Below are positions 10,289 through 18,838 of a stretch of 34,034 bases of DNA, one piece after another. Source of the stretch: Rhodoferax sp. GTDB lineage: Bacteria > Pseudomonadota > Gammaproteobacteria > Burkholderiales > Burkholderiaceae_C. Numbering within the stretch: the first letter of the stretch is position 1; the number at the start of each line of letters is the position of its first letter. Below the pieces are notes generated by a model, which was not told where the DNA came from, made no database searches, and saw only the letters and a list, made by a program, of their open reading frames with translations. The stretch covers positions 1 through 34,034 of the forward strand of contig NZ_JAGPBB010000044.1 of assembly GCF_018063565.1 (NCBI RefSeq), written 5' to 3'. The position numbers were made by a program, and so were the translations under genes.

Positions 10289-11212
10289 CTAACGCTCGCC
10301 CTTGCGATACGGCTTCATCAGCGCCTGCGGGTAACTCGCCTTGCGCGCCACCAGGATCAGTGCCGCAATCGACAGCACATACGGCAGCATCAGGTACAAC
10401 TGGTACGGCAGCGCAGCATCACCGGCTTGCTGCAATCGCAGTTGCAAGGCGTCAAAAAAAGCAAACAGCAGCGCGCCCAGCAACGCCTTGCCGGGTCGCC
10501 ACGAGGCAAACACCACCAGCGCCACGCAAATCCAGCCACGACCGTTGACCATATTGAAAAAGAAGGCGTTAAAGGCCGACAGCGTCAAAAACGAGCCCGC
10601 CACCGCCATCAGCGCAGAGCCCGCCACAATCGCTCCGGTCCGCACCCGCACCACCGACACGCCCTGCCCTTCCGCCGCCTGCGGGTTTTCACCCACCATG
10701 CGCAGCGCCAGACCCACCGGTGTTTTGAATAGAACATAGGTCATCAGCGGCACCGCCAGCAAGGCCAGCAGAGTCATGGCGGTTTGTTGCGCCAGAATTG
10801 GCACCGGCAACCACCCCATCTCGGCAAACGGGGTGATGGTGGGTGGTGTCGACACCTTGGGGAAACTCACCCGGTAGCCGTAATAGCTCAGCGCGGTAGC
10901 TAACAAGGTGATACCAAGCCCCGACACATGCTGGGACAAGGCCAGCGAAACCGTCAGGAAAGCATGCAACACACCCAACACGGCACCGGTCAGCGCCGCC
11001 ACCCCCACCCCCAGCCACAACGAGCCGCCGCTGTACACCGCCAGCCAGCCGGTAAAGGCACCGGCCACCATGATGCCCTCAATACCCAAGTTAAGCACTC
11101 CGGCGCGCTCACACAACAGTACACCCAGTGTGCCGAGAATCAGCGGTGTGGCAATGCGTAGCACCGCCACCCAGAACGCCGGGTTGGAGAGGATGTCCAA
11201 AAATTCGCTCAT
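10289..11212 (-). CDS. ABC transporter permease, BMP/nucleoside class (second permease)
   Basis: A 307-residue inner-membrane permease of the BPD_transp_2 (RbsC/LivH-like) family, with about 8-9 hydrophobic helices. The sequence ERAGVLNLGIEGIMVAGAF is the hallmark of the NupQ/YufQ-type subunit that works with a BmpA-type binding protein. I start at the ATG at 11212 (MSEFLDILSNP), where homology begins. The frame stays open back to a GTG at 11278, but that part only translates an intergenic repeat. The nearest GGAGG is about 25 nt upstream, so the ribosome site is not ideal. It is last in the operon, 82 bp after the first permease. The substrate is likely a nucleoside or nucleobase by family, not proven. 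Confidence 0.9.
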   Translation of the reverse strand: MSEFLDILSNPAFWVAVLRIATPLILGTLGVLLCERAGVLNLGIEGIMVAGAFTGWLAVYSGGSLWLGVGVAALTGAVLGVLHAFLTVSLALSQHVSGLGITLLATALSYYGYRVSFPKVSTPPTITPFAEMGWLPVPILAQQTAMTLLALLAVPLMTYVLFKTPVGLALRMVGENPQAAEGQGVSVVRVRTGAIVAGSALMAVAGSFLTLSAFNAFFFNMVNGRGWICVALVVFASWRPGKALLGALLFAFFDALQLRLQQAGDAALPYQLYLMLPYVLSIAALILVARKASYPQALMKPYRKGER

Positions 11213-11294
11213 TGCTGCCGCTGCGCCGGTGCGCCTCCTGCAAGGCGCAGCCCCTCGGGGGGCAGCGCAGTACACCATGTGACGGGTGTGGGGG
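11213..11294. repeat. GC-rich hairpin-bearing intercistronic sequence, probable dispersed repeat
   Basis: The gap between the two permease genes holds TGCGCCT (11230-11236) and AGGCGCA (11243-11249), a 7-bp stem with a 6-nt loop. Directly after it comes CCCCTCGGGG (11251-11260). The block resembles short GC-rich palindromic intergenic repeats that I recall from Comamonadaceae genomes. The hairpins are seen directly; membership of a repeat family is recalled and untested. No run of T follows on either strand, so it is not a simple terminator. Confidence 0.4.
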
Positions 11295-12356
11295 TCATTT
11301 CGCCCTCACCCGGTATTGCGCCAACAAACTGGCCACCAGCACCGCGATCAGCGAGGTGGCCACGATCACATCGGCTATGTAGGTTGGCACGCCGATAACG
11401 CGGCTCATGCTGTCGGCACCGACCAGCACCCCGGCAACAAACACACTGCCCAGCACCACCCCCAGCGGGTGCAGGCCGGCCAGCATGGCAATCACAATGC
11501 CGCTGTAACCATAACCCGGTGACATGTCCAGCGTCAGGTAACTGGTGCGCCCGGCCACCTCGATGGCACCCGCCAGCCCGGCCAAGCCACCCGAGAGCAA
11601 GGCCACCAGCACCACGGTGCGGGTCACCGACACCCCGGCAAACGCCGCCGCCCGCGCATTGGCACCGACCGCCCGGATGTCAAAGCCCAGCACGCTGTAC
11701 TTTAACAACGCCCACAGTCCCAGCGCCAGCGCCAGCCCCCACAGCAAGCCACTGTGCACGCGGGTTTGCGCAATCAGCTTACCCAACTCCAGCTCTGGCA
11801 ACAACGCCACACTTTGTGGCCAGCCCATGGCGGTGGGATCCTTCATCGGACCGTCGAGCATCAGTGACACCGCCAGCAGCACAATGAAGTTCAGCAACAA
11901 GGTGGTGACCACCTCGTCCACGCCGAGCCGCGCTTTCAACAAGGCTGGCCCGAGCAGCAAGCCAGCCCCGGCCAGTGCAGCAGCCAGCATCATCAGCACA
12001 AACAGCAGGGCCGGGGGCAGATCAAATCCGCTGCCGCCGTGCAGCCCACCCACCGCCACCGCGGCCATTGCACCGGCGTACAACTGACCCTCTGCGCCAA
12101 TATTGAACAGCCTGGCCTTGAACGCCACCGCAGCGGCCAGTCCGGTCAGCAGCAAGGGGATGGCCCGGGTCAGGGTCTCGCTCCAGGCAAAGACCGAACC
12201 AAAGCCACCTTTGAGCAGCAAAACATAGGTCTGTCCCACCGGCGCGCCGGCCCACATGACCAGCAGCGCGCTGATCAACAACGTGAACAGCACCGCCCCC
12301 AGTGGCGCCAGCGCCAGGGCGAGTGACGAGGTTTGGCTGCGTCTTTCGAGTCTCAT
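11295..12356 (-). CDS. ABC transporter permease, BMP/nucleoside class (first permease)
   Basis: A 353-residue multi-helix inner-membrane protein of the BPD_transp_2 family. The sequence GLAAAVAFKARLFNIGAEGQLYAGA is typical of the NupP/YufP-type partner permease (quoted here as the key segment near residues 75-100). The ATG at 12356 overlaps the stop of the ATPase gene as ATGA (12353-12356), indicating coupled translation and near-equal subunit production. With the downstream permease it forms the membrane heterodimer of the importer. Substrate inferred as nucleosides or bases. Confidence 0.9.
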   Translation of the reverse strand: MRLERRSQTSSLALALAPLGAVLFTLLISALLVMWAGAPVGQTYVLLLKGGFGSVFAWSETLTRAIPLLLTGLAAAVAFKARLFNIGAEGQLYAGAMAAVAVGGLHGGSGFDLPPALLFVLMMLAAALAGAGLLLGPALLKARLGVDEVVTTLLLNFIVLLAVSLMLDGPMKDPTAMGWPQSVALLPELELGKLIAQTRVHSGLLWGLALALGLWALLKYSVLGFDIRAVGANARAAAFAGVSVTRTVVLVALLSGGLAGLAGAIEVAGRTSYLTLDMSPGYGYSGIVIAMLAGLHPLGVVLGSVFVAGVLVGADSMSRVIGVPTYIADVIVATSLIAVLVASLLAQYRVRAK

Positions 12357-13906
12357 GGGTGAACTCCCACGCCCGCCATGGCCAGACCGATGGCTTCGCG
12401 GCTCCATTCCAACGCAGGTCGGGCAGCCGTCAACTGGCCGGCGTGCATCACCGCCACGCGGTCACCCAGCGTCAACACCTCGTCCAGATCGTCCGATATC
12501 AGCAGCACGGCCGCGCCGGCGTCGCGCGCGGCGATCAACTGCGCCTGCACGTAGGCCACGGCACCGATGTCCAGACCCCAGGTGGGCTGGTGCGCAATGA
12601 TCAGTCTTGGCACATTGGAATGATGATGCGCCATATTATTTGTAGCTACCAACTCAGGCTGCATAAGCGCTCGGCCTAAAATAAGCTTCTGCATGTTGCC
12701 ACCTGACAAGGACCGGGCCGCTACCAGCGGGCCACCGCCGCGCACGTCAAAGGCGTCCAGCACACGCTTGGCGTAGGCACGCGCGTGCGCGCGTCGAACC
12801 CAGCCCCAGCGTGAAAAAACCGGGCTGCGCAAGCGCTCGGACACCGCGTTCTCCCACACCGGCAAATCACCTACCACCCCGACGGCGTGCCGGTCTTCGG
12901 GGATCCGTGCCACACCCAGCGCCACCAGCTCAGCCGGATGCTGCGGCATCGGCTGGTCCAGAAACATGACGCTGCCAGCGCTGGCCTGACGTGTGCCACA
13001 CAGCAGTTCGGCCAGCGCCACCTGACCGTTGCCCGACACCCCGGCGATGGCCACAATCTCACCCGCGTGGAGTGCCAGGCTGAGCTGTTCCAACCGCTCC
13101 CGCCCGGTCCCAGTGCTGACTCGATCAAGCACACACACCGCATCACCCACCGCTGAAGCGGGCCGGCGCTCAGGCGGAGCCACGGCGTGCCCGACCATCC
13201 ACTGCGCCAGCTGGGCTTGTGTCGTGCCTTGGGCGGGTGCCTCGGCGACCAGGCGGCCTGCGCGCAGGACCGCTACCCGGTTCGAGACACGCAGCACCTC
13301 GCCCAATTTATGGCTGATGAAAATAATAGCTAAACCCTGTGTCACCATCTGGGCTAGAACCTCAAAAAGGCTCTCAGACTCTTGCGGCGTCAACACGGCG
13401 GTAGGCTCATCCAGAATCAAAATGCGCGCGCCCCGATACAGGGCCTTGAGAATCTCGACCCGCTGGCGCTCACCCACCGACAGGTTGCCCACCTTGGCCT
13501 TGGGGTCCACACTCAAGCCAAATTCAAGCGCCACCGCCTTGAGCTTGTCCAGTGCATCGCGCTGGCGGGTGAAGGGCTGCCACAGCGACTCGCTGCCCAT
13601 CATCACGTTGTCTTGCACACTCAGGTTGTCAGCCAGCGTGAAATGCTGGTGCACCATGCCAATGCCTGCGGCCAGAGCGGCTTTGGGGTCGCCCGGGGGC
13701 AAGGGGCGGCCATTGACGTGGATCTCACCAGCATCGGCGGTGTAGTGGCCAAAGAGGATCGACACCAGCGTGGACTTGCCCGCACCGTTCTCGCCCAGCA
13801 GCGCCAAAATCTCGCCAGACCCGAGTTCCAGCGAGATATTGTCATTGGCCACCAGGGCGCCAAAGCGCTTGGTGATGCCGGTGAGGGAGAGAACCGGTTG
13901 GGACAA
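12353..13906 (-). CDS. ABC transporter ATPase with two nucleotide-binding domains, BMP class
   Basis: A 517-residue peripheral membrane ATPase. Domain 1 has Walker A GENGAGKST (38-46), signature LSVGERQR and Walker B LILDEPT. Domain 2 (about 255-510) has the naturally degenerate P-loop AGVSGNGQ, signature LSGGNMQK and a degenerate Walker B (AHQPTWGLD), as is usual in this family. Odd feature: about 15-18 extra residues (about 415-432, DNA 12611-12664) lie between the domain 2 signature and Walker B, in markedly AT-rich DNA, with a HHH run. The start is TTG at 13906. The frame is closed by the in-frame TAA of the binding-protein gene three codons upstream, and no ATG or GTG precedes the P-loop. 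It begins 9 bp after the binding-protein gene ends. Confidence 0.92.
   Translation of the reverse strand: MSQPVLSLTGITKRFGALVANDNISLELGSGEILALLGENGAGKSTLVSILFGHYTADAGEIHVNGRPLPPGDPKAALAAGIGMVHQHFTLADNLSVQDNVMMGSESLWQPFTRQRDALDKLKAVALEFGLSVDPKAKVGNLSVGERQRVEILKALYRGARILILDEPTAVLTPQESESLFEVLAQMVTQGLAIIFISHKLGEVLRVSNRVAVLRAGRLVAEAPAQGTTQAQLAQWMVGHAVAPPERRPASAVGDAVCVLDRVSTGTGRERLEQLSLALHAGEIVAIAGVSGNGQVALAELLCGTRQASAGSVMFLDQPMPQHPAELVALGVARIPEDRHAVGVVGDLPVWENAVSERLRSPVFSRWGWVRRAHARAYAKRVLDAFDVRGGGPLVAARSLSGGNMQKLILGRALMQPELVATNNMAHHHSNVPRLIIAHQPTWGLDIGAVAYVQAQLIAARDAGAAVLLISDDLDEVLTLGDRVAVMHAGQLTAARPALEWSREAIGLAMAGVGVHP
12611..12664 (-). repeat. AT-rich in-frame insertion inside the ATPase gene
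   Basis: This segment encodes about 18 residues not expected between the ABC signature and the Walker B of domain 2. It contains TTGTAGCTACC and ATAAGCGCT-like pieces (12637-12672) and is much richer in A+T than the surrounding gene. It keeps the reading frame. It resembles a degenerate copy of a short TAGCTAC/AGCGCTTAT repeat that I associate with Comamonadaceae genomes; that link is from memory. Confidence 0.45.
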
Positions 13907-13915
13907 ACGGGCTGC

Positions 13916-14917
13916 TTACTTGGCCGTGGACTTGGGCTGCCCGTCGTCGACCTTGACCACAAACTTGCCGGCCACGATGTCGGCCTCTTTGGCCTTGACC
14001 TTGGCAACGATGTCGGTGGGCACCTTTTTCTCGAACGTGCCCAAAGGTGCCAGCGACGAGCCTTTGTGCTTCATCATCGAATATTGACCGTAGTCTTCAG
14101 CGGTGAACTTGCCTTCTTTGGCGAGTTTGATGGCACGGTCGGCAGAGGGCTCAAAATGCCACAGGGCCGATGCCACCACGGTATCGGGGTACTGCGCCTG
14201 GGTGTTGATCACATTGCCGATGGCCAGCGTGCCTTTTTCCTTGGCCGCATCCGACACGCCAAAACGCTCGGCGTACATCACATCGGCACCCTTGTCGATC
14301 ATGGCAAAAGCGGCCTCCTTGGCCTTGGGCGGATCAAACCAGCTGTTGATAAAGCTCACGCTGAACTCCACCTTGGGGTTGGTTTCCCTGGCACCCGCCA
14401 TGAAAGCGTTCATCAGCCGGTTGACCTCAGGAATGGGAAAGCCACCCACCATGCCGATCTTGTTGCTCTTGGTCATGCTGCCCGCCACCATGCCCGAAAG
14501 ATAAGCCGGTTCCTGAATGTAATTGTCAAATACGCTGAAGTTGGGCGCGGCAGGTTTGCCGCTGGAGCCCATCAGGAACGACACCTTGGGAAAGTCTTTG
14601 GCCACCTTGCGCGCAGCCGCTTCCACCGCAAAGGCTTCACCGACGATCAACTGGCTGCCGCCGGTGGCATATTCCCGCATGACGCGCTCGTAGTCGGCGT
14701 TGCTGACATTTTCTGACGCCTTGTATTCGATCTCGCCACGCGCCTCGGCCGCTTTTAGCGCCTGGTGCAAGCGGCCCGCCCACTGTTGCTCAAAGGGCAC
14801 GGTGTAAATACCGGCCACTTTGAGTTTGGCCTGGGCCATTGTGAGGCCAGGGGTCAGGGCGACCAGCGAAGCGGCCAAAAGAATGGCCTGGCGACGGTTA
14901 TACGGATTGAAAGTCAT
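13916..14917 (-). CDS. BMP-family ABC transporter substrate-binding protein
   Basis: A 333-residue periplasmic protein. The N-terminus MTFNPYNRRQAILLAAS continues into a hydrophobic stretch and a cleavage site at TMAQA (about residue 29-30). It has an Arg pair but no lipobox Cys, so it is a soluble periplasmic protein rather than the lipoprotein form. The mature part matches the Bmp/Med fold (VAGIYTVPFEQQWAGRLHQ, GKIGMVGGFPIPEVNR-like segment, INSWFDPPKAKEAA). These proteins bind nucleosides, purines or related ligands. The ATG at 14917 has CTGGAG 6-7 nt upstream; the frame extends to 14992 without support. It is the first gene of a four-gene operon whose promoter should lie in 14918-15176, where I see no clean -35/-10 pair. 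Confidence 0.92.
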   Translation of the reverse strand: MTFNPYNRRQAILLAASLVALTPGLTMAQAKLKVAGIYTVPFEQQWAGRLHQALKAAEARGEIEYKASENVSNADYERVMREYATGGSQLIVGEAFAVEAAARKVAKDFPKVSFLMGSSGKPAAPNFSVFDNYIQEPAYLSGMVAGSMTKSNKIGMVGGFPIPEVNRLMNAFMAGARETNPKVEFSVSFINSWFDPPKAKEAAFAMIDKGADVMYAERFGVSDAAKEKGTLAIGNVINTQAQYPDTVVASALWHFEPSADRAIKLAKEGKFTAEDYGQYSMMKHKGSSLAPLGTFEKKVPTDIVAKVKAKEADIVAGKFVVKVDDGQPKSTAK

Positions 14918-15176
14918 AGGTTCTCCAGTTGAATAAAAACACACAATAGATTGCTGCCTGCGGCCATTGACCGTTGCATGACGGCTGCTCATTCATGCCA
15001 ACTTGAAGCATGTTACATGCCAGTCATACGCAAGCATCGCCGTCCACAAGGCTGAATGTTAAGCCTGACACCGTCGCACGCTTTCGCTTTAACCCGTTTT
15101 CGCGACACCCCAACTCAGCCTGGCGTGAGTTTGAACCGTTGCTTCAATGGCTCGCAAACGCTTCAAATCTGTCGCC

Positions 15177-15830
15177 TCAGACCGGATGCACAACACGCCA
15201 CGCGGCGACAAACAGACGCGCTGTGGCTGAGGTTTGCTGTGCCGTCATCCCCGGCTTGTAAAGCGCCGAACCGAGACCAAAACCAGTGGCGCCGGCATCC
15301 ACATAAGGTTTAATGGACTCGGGCTGGATGCCACCGACCGGCAGCAAGCCAGTACCTTTGGGCAACACAGCGCGCATGGCCTTCAGCACGGCAGGCGTCA
15401 CCAGCTCCGCCGGAAATATCTTGAGTGCGTCGGCACCCGCTGCCAGTGCCGCAAAAGCCTCGGTCGGTGTGGCGATGCCAGGCACACAGAGAAGCCCGGC
15501 GGACTTGGCGGCCCGAATCAGATTGACGTCTGCATGTGGCATGACCGCCAATTCAGCGCCACAGTCGCACAGCAGGCTGATCTGACCGAACGCAAGCACC
15601 GTACCGGCACCCACCAACACCTCAGCAGGAAGTGCCTGGCGCAGTGCGGCAATGCTCGCGAACGGGTCAGGCGAATTGAGCGGCACTTCAATCAGACGAA
15701 AGCCCGCATTCGCCAGGCTGACTCCGATCTCAACCACCTCCTGCGGCCTGACACCGCGCAGGATTGCCACCAAGGGCATCGCCGCGAGCGCTGCGGCAAA
15801 GCGATCTGTCATCGTGGCGTGGTGAGGCAT
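15177..15830 (-). CDS. dgoA: 2-dehydro-3-deoxy-6-phosphogalactonate aldolase
   Basis: A 217-residue class I aldolase of the KDPG/KDPGal family that cleaves 2-keto-3-deoxy-6-phosphogalactonate to pyruvate and D-glyceraldehyde-3-phosphate in the cytosol. Visible motifs: VAILRGV, catalytic Glu48 in LIEVPLNSP, GAGTVL, Schiff-base Lys137 in ALKIFPAE, and the phosphate-binding GLLPVGGIQPE. The length fits the family (about 205). The ATG at 15830 has TGGAG 6 nt upstream; ATG 15812 is a less likely start. The frame extends upstream into dgoK without domain support. It is the last gene of dgoRDKA, 19 bp after dgoK. It is assigned to the galactonate branch, not KDPG, from its neighbours. Confidence 0.93.
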   Translation of the reverse strand: MPHHATMTDRFAAALAAMPLVAILRGVRPQEVVEIGVSLANAGFRLIEVPLNSPDPFASIAALRQALPAEVLVGAGTVLAFGQISLLCDCGAELAVMPHADVNLIRAAKSAGLLCVPGIATPTEAFAALAAGADALKIFPAELVTPAVLKAMRAVLPKGTGLLPVGGIQPESIKPYVDAGATGFGLGSALYKPGMTAQQTSATARLFVAAWRVVHPV

Positions 15831-15849
15831 GTGTTCTCCAGAAAATAGG

Positions 15850-16821
15850 TCACGTGTGTGGCGGCAGCACACCCGTAGCCAACGCAAAATTCCACAAGCC
15901 AGAGCTTGCGGTGTTTCCCAGCACCGCCGCCACCGGCTGGCCGAGGTAGCAAAGTGCATCGGCATAGCGTTGGCAGAGCGCCGGCTCACCAATCAGGATC
16001 AGCGGCATTGGCTCTTGCTCGTGGGCACCGGCCAGTCCCGACACCAGCTCACTGCCGATCAACAGGCCCGACAGATAGTCGGCCAGCCCAGCCGGCGGCA
16101 AACGTCCGGTCAGGCCCAGGGTTCGGGTGGCAAACATCTGATGGGTCAGATCGCCAGCGCAGCTGCGCCGCGCCTCGGTCAGGCCAAGTTCAAAGGCCGC
16201 GCGGTCGAGCGCGCGTCTGGTGCCCCGGTCCTCGGGCAACAGGCGCCCCAGGATCGAATGCTGGCACAACACGGCGAACAATTCGCCGGTCATGTAGGTC
16301 GAAAACCGCACCAGTTGGCCCTCTTTCACAAGCACCCATTTCGAATGCGTGCCCGGCAACACCATGCAGCAGCGGGCAGCCCATGACGGGTTCTCAGACA
16401 ATGCACCCGCGATCTGGATCTCTTCGCCCCGCATCACATCGGGCATCTGCCCGTGGTCATCCAGCAGCAGGCCGGGGGCAATGGCCAGGTCAGGGCCGAG
16501 TCCACTGGGTACCCGAACCGGGTGCTGCGCCAGCAGCCCTATGTTGGCTGGGCAGCGCACATAAGGGGCCTCACGCCAGCCTTGCGCGCTGCCAACCATG
16601 CCACTGGCCACCATGGCAAGCGTCGGCCACCGCTGTACCCAGTCGCCGGCGATCGCTTTAAGTGCCTGTTCAAAGCCGGGCACACCGGCCTCGGGCAGGT
16701 GCTGAATGCCGTGGTCTGATTGGCGCGAGTCGACGATCCGGCCGTGCTGCATCAGAAACGCCCGCAAGCTTGAAGTCCCCCAGTCGAGGGCCAGCAGGTG
16801 GGTCGAGTTGTCGCTCACCAT
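15850..16821 (-). CDS. dgoK: 2-dehydro-3-deoxygalactonokinase
   Basis: A 323-residue sugar-acid kinase that phosphorylates 2-keto-3-deoxy-D-galactonate at C6 using ATP. The start [15 protein letters not shown] is the ASKHA phosphate-1 loop. Later segments [18 protein letters not shown] and [11 protein letters not shown] are characteristic of DgoK, and [17 protein letters not shown] marks the C-terminal lobe. The ATG at 16821 lies inside the 3' end of dgoD (7-bp overlap), so the two are translationally coupled. Confidence 0.94.
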   Translation of the reverse strand: MVSDNSTHLLALDWGTSSLRAFLMQHGRIVDSRQSDHGIQHLPEAGVPGFEQALKAIAGDWVQRWPTLAMVASGMVGSAQGWREAPYVRCPANIGLLAQHPVRVPSGLGPDLAIAPGLLLDDHGQMPDVMRGEEIQIAGALSENPSWAARCCMVLPGTHSKWVLVKEGQLVRFSTYMTGELFAVLCQHSILGRLLPEDRGTRRALDRAAFELGLTEARRSCAGDLTHQMFATRTLGLTGRLPPAGLADYLSGLLIGSELVSGLAGAHEQEPMPLILIGEPALCQRYADALCYLGQPVAAVLGNTASSGLWNFALATGVLPPHT

Positions 16822-17963
16822 TCGGCCACCGCACCATCGGCATGGCGCCAGACCGGGTTGCGCCAGTCGGGTGCGGTTTTGCTACGTTCCTCGACCAGCG
16901 CCTCGTTGATCTCCACCCCCAACCCGGGTTTGGTCGGGGGCAGCATGTATCCGTCGTGAAACTGGAAGTCCCCCCTGTTGAGCACGTAGTCCAGCAACTC
17001 GGCACCCTGGTTGTAGTGGATGCCCATGCTTTGCTCCTGGAAAACGGCATTGCGCGCCACAAAGTCCACATGCAGACAGGACGCCAGCGCCAGCGGCCCC
17101 AGCGGGCAATGCGGCGCAAAACCGACATCAAAGGCTTCGGCCATGGCGGCAATCTTGTGGCATTCGGTGATGCCACCGGCGTGCGACAGATCGGGCTGCA
17201 CGATCGAGATACCGCCGTTGACCAGCACCCGCTTGAAATCGAAGCGCGAAAACATGCGTTCACCAGCAGCAATCGGAATGTGCGTCATCTCGGCCAGGCG
17301 TGGATAGTATTCAGCCTGCTCGGCCAGCACCGGCTCTTCGATGAAAAGCGGCCGGTAAGGCTCAAGCTCCTTGATGAGCACGCGCGCCATCGGTGCGGCC
17401 ACGCGGCCATGGAAATCGAGCCCGAATTCGATGGTGTTGCCGAACTCGGCGCGAATTTCAGACACCACCGCCACGGCCGCATCGACGGTGCGGCTGTTGT
17501 CGATCAACCCCATTTCCTCACATCCGTTTAGCTTGAAGGTGTCGAAACCGATGGCTTGCAGTTTCCGGATGTTGCTGATGACATCGGCCGGCCGGTCGCC
17601 CCCGACCCAGCTGTACATCTTCATGCGGTCGCGCACCAGGCCGCCAAGCAGCGCATAGACCGGCGCACCGAGCACTTTACCCTTGATGTCCCATAAGGCC
17701 TGGTCGATTCCGGCAATGGCGCTCATCAGAATCGGGCCACCGCGATAGAAGCCGCCGCGGTACAGCGTCTGCCAGATGTCGTTGATACGTGAAGGGTCCT
17801 GGCCGACCACGTACTCCGAGAGTTCATCGACAGCCGCTTGTACCGTTCGTGCCCGGCCCTCGATAACCGGCTCGCCCCAACCGCTCACGCCCTCGTCGGT
17901 TTCGATCTTCAGGAACATCCAGCGCGGTGCCAGGCGGTAAGTGCTCAGCTTCGTAATTTTCAT
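16815..17963 (-). CDS. dgoD: D-galactonate dehydratase
   Basis: A 382-residue enolase-superfamily (mandelate racemase subgroup) enzyme that dehydrates D-galactonate to 2-keto-3-deoxy-D-galactonate. It aligns by eye without gaps to E. coli DgoD over its whole length. It retains the metal ligands D183 (LDFHGR, with acid/base H185), E209 (FIEEPV) and E235 (AAGERM), and the catalytic His285 in APHCPLGP. The C-terminus APDWRNP..WRH..VAEW is also conserved. ATG 17963 has GGAGAAGG upstream and overlaps the dgoR stop as ATGA. This strong match fixes the pathway for the whole operon. Confidence 0.97.
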   Translation of the reverse strand: MKITKLSTYRLAPRWMFLKIETDEGVSGWGEPVIEGRARTVQAAVDELSEYVVGQDPSRINDIWQTLYRGGFYRGGPILMSAIAGIDQALWDIKGKVLGAPVYALLGGLVRDRMKMYSWVGGDRPADVISNIRKLQAIGFDTFKLNGCEEMGLIDNSRTVDAAVAVVSEIRAEFGNTIEFGLDFHGRVAAPMARVLIKELEPYRPLFIEEPVLAEQAEYYPRLAEMTHIPIAAGERMFSRFDFKRVLVNGGISIVQPDLSHAGGITECHKIAAMAEAFDVGFAPHCPLGPLALASCLHVDFVARNAVFQEQSMGIHYNQGAELLDYVLNRGDFQFHDGYMLPPTKPGLGVEINEALVEERSKTAPDWRNPVWRHADGAVAEW

Positions 17964-18697
17964 GAATCCTTCTCCGTTTCAGGTGCATGCGCTTCGATCC
18001 TGCCATCGCTCCTGTTCATGTCTGAATAGGCGCGCTGCGCGGTCCGTTCGATCATGCAGCGCGAGGCCGCCTCGGCCGTGTCAGGAAGCTTACGACGGAT
18101 CGCCTCAAATAAATCGCGGTGCTCCTGAATGGTCAGGGCCATGTGCTCAGCTTCACGCACGAAAGTCACATCAAAAATGGCACGCTGCAGTGCGCTGACG
18201 GCGTCGCTGAGTTGCTGCATGACCACATTGTGCGACGCAATAAGAACCGCCCGGTGGAATCGGATGTCGGCTTCATGAAAGAGATCGAGGCGCCTTGGGT
18301 TGGCGGTCATCTCGTTGAAACTGGCTTCAATATCGACCAGGTCCAGAGCCGTTGCCCGCTCCGCTGCCCAACGCGAGATGGTCGGCTCGATCAGACCCCG
18401 CACCTCAATCAACGAACAGATCAAGGTGGGGTGACTGCCGTTTTCCAGCGTCCATTCCAGCACGTCGGCATCCAGGTAATTCCAGCGTTCTGCGGGCATC
18501 ACAAACAGGCCCCGATTGCGTTGCGCATCGATCAGTCGCTTGGTCGCCAGCACCTTGACGACTTCGCGAATCACATTTCTGGAGGCGCCGAATTGCTGGC
18601 ACAGCTCCGCTTCTGACGGCAACGCCACGCCCGGTGCGAAATGGCCCTGCGTGATGCGCTTGCCAAACAACTGTGTCAATCGCTCCGTCTTGTTCAT
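17960..18697 (-). CDS. dgoR: GntR/FadR-family regulator of galactonate catabolism
   Basis: A 245-residue repressor-type protein. The winged helix is at about 5-75 ([25 protein letters not shown], spanning about residues 25-50). The FCD ligand domain is at about 95-225, with the metal-binding pattern carried by [14 protein letters not shown] and the later [11 protein letters not shown]. In E. coli, DgoR represses the dgo operon and is released by D-galactonate. I chose ATG 18697 (AGAGG 9 nt upstream) over a TTG at 18772 in the same frame. It is first in dgoRDKA and divergent from the dehydratase/ABC unit, with a matching operator at 18783-18793. It is therefore probably autoregulated and controls both units. 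Confidence 0.92.
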   Translation of the reverse strand: MNKTERLTQLFGKRITQGHFAPGVALPSEAELCQQFGASRNVIREVVKVLATKRLIDAQRNRGLFVMPAERWNYLDADVLEWTLENGSHPTLICSLIEVRGLIEPTISRWAAERATALDLVDIEASFNEMTANPRRLDLFHEADIRFHRAVLIASHNVVMQQLSDAVSALQRAIFDVTFVREAEHMALTIQEHRDLFEAIRRKLPDTAEAASRCMIERTAQRAYSDMNRSDGRIEAHAPETEKDS

Positions 18698-18782
18698 CGC
18701 AATGCCTCTGAATTGATTCTTGAGGGGACTCGACCGAGACTGAAAGTTCTGGGTGTTCAGTTTGTCAGACAATCAAAAATAA

Positions 18783-18793
18783 TTGTAGTACAA
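18783..18793. promoter_or_regulatory. DgoR operator (TTGTAGTACAA palindrome)
   Basis: TTGTAGTACAA is an inverted repeat with a single central base. It fits the published E. coli DgoR half-site pattern TTGTA(G/C)TACA(A/T), as I recall it, exactly. It is the only copy in the 141-bp gap between dgoR and the dehydratase gene. It overlaps the -35 box of the rightward promoter and the expected start point of the leftward promoter, so one bound dimer could silence both directions. The palindrome is seen; binding is inferred. Confidence 0.75.
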
Positions 18794-18812
18794 CGATAAA
18801 TAGACGTATAGA
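18783..18812 (+). promoter_or_regulatory. Candidate promoter for the dehydratase/ABC unit
   Basis: TTGTAG (18783-18788) and TATAGA (18807-18812) are separated by 18 bp. Transcription would start near 18819, about 20 nt before the ATG at 18839. The -35 box lies inside the DgoR palindrome. Confidence 0.5.
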
Positions 18813-18823
18813 ATTTATTGCAA
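18795..18823 (-). promoter_or_regulatory. Candidate promoter for dgoRDKA
   Basis: On the minus strand, TTGCAA (18823-18818) and TTTATC (18800-18795) are 17 bp apart. The start point would fall near 18788, inside the DgoR palindrome, with a leader of about 90 nt to the dgoR ATG. It overlaps the oppositely directed promoter almost completely. Confidence 0.5.
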
Positions 18824-18838
18824 TTCAAAGCAACGGTC

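Noticed and set aside
13318-13372. A second AT-rich patch in the ATPase gene as an insertion.
   Set aside because: The encoded residues (LAIIFISHKLGEVL) fit the family without any gap, so it is a codon-usage fluctuation at most.
14918-15176. A promoter for the BMP transporter operon.
   Set aside because: Several TTG and TAAC-like words occur, but no pair has acceptable spacing, so none was annotated.
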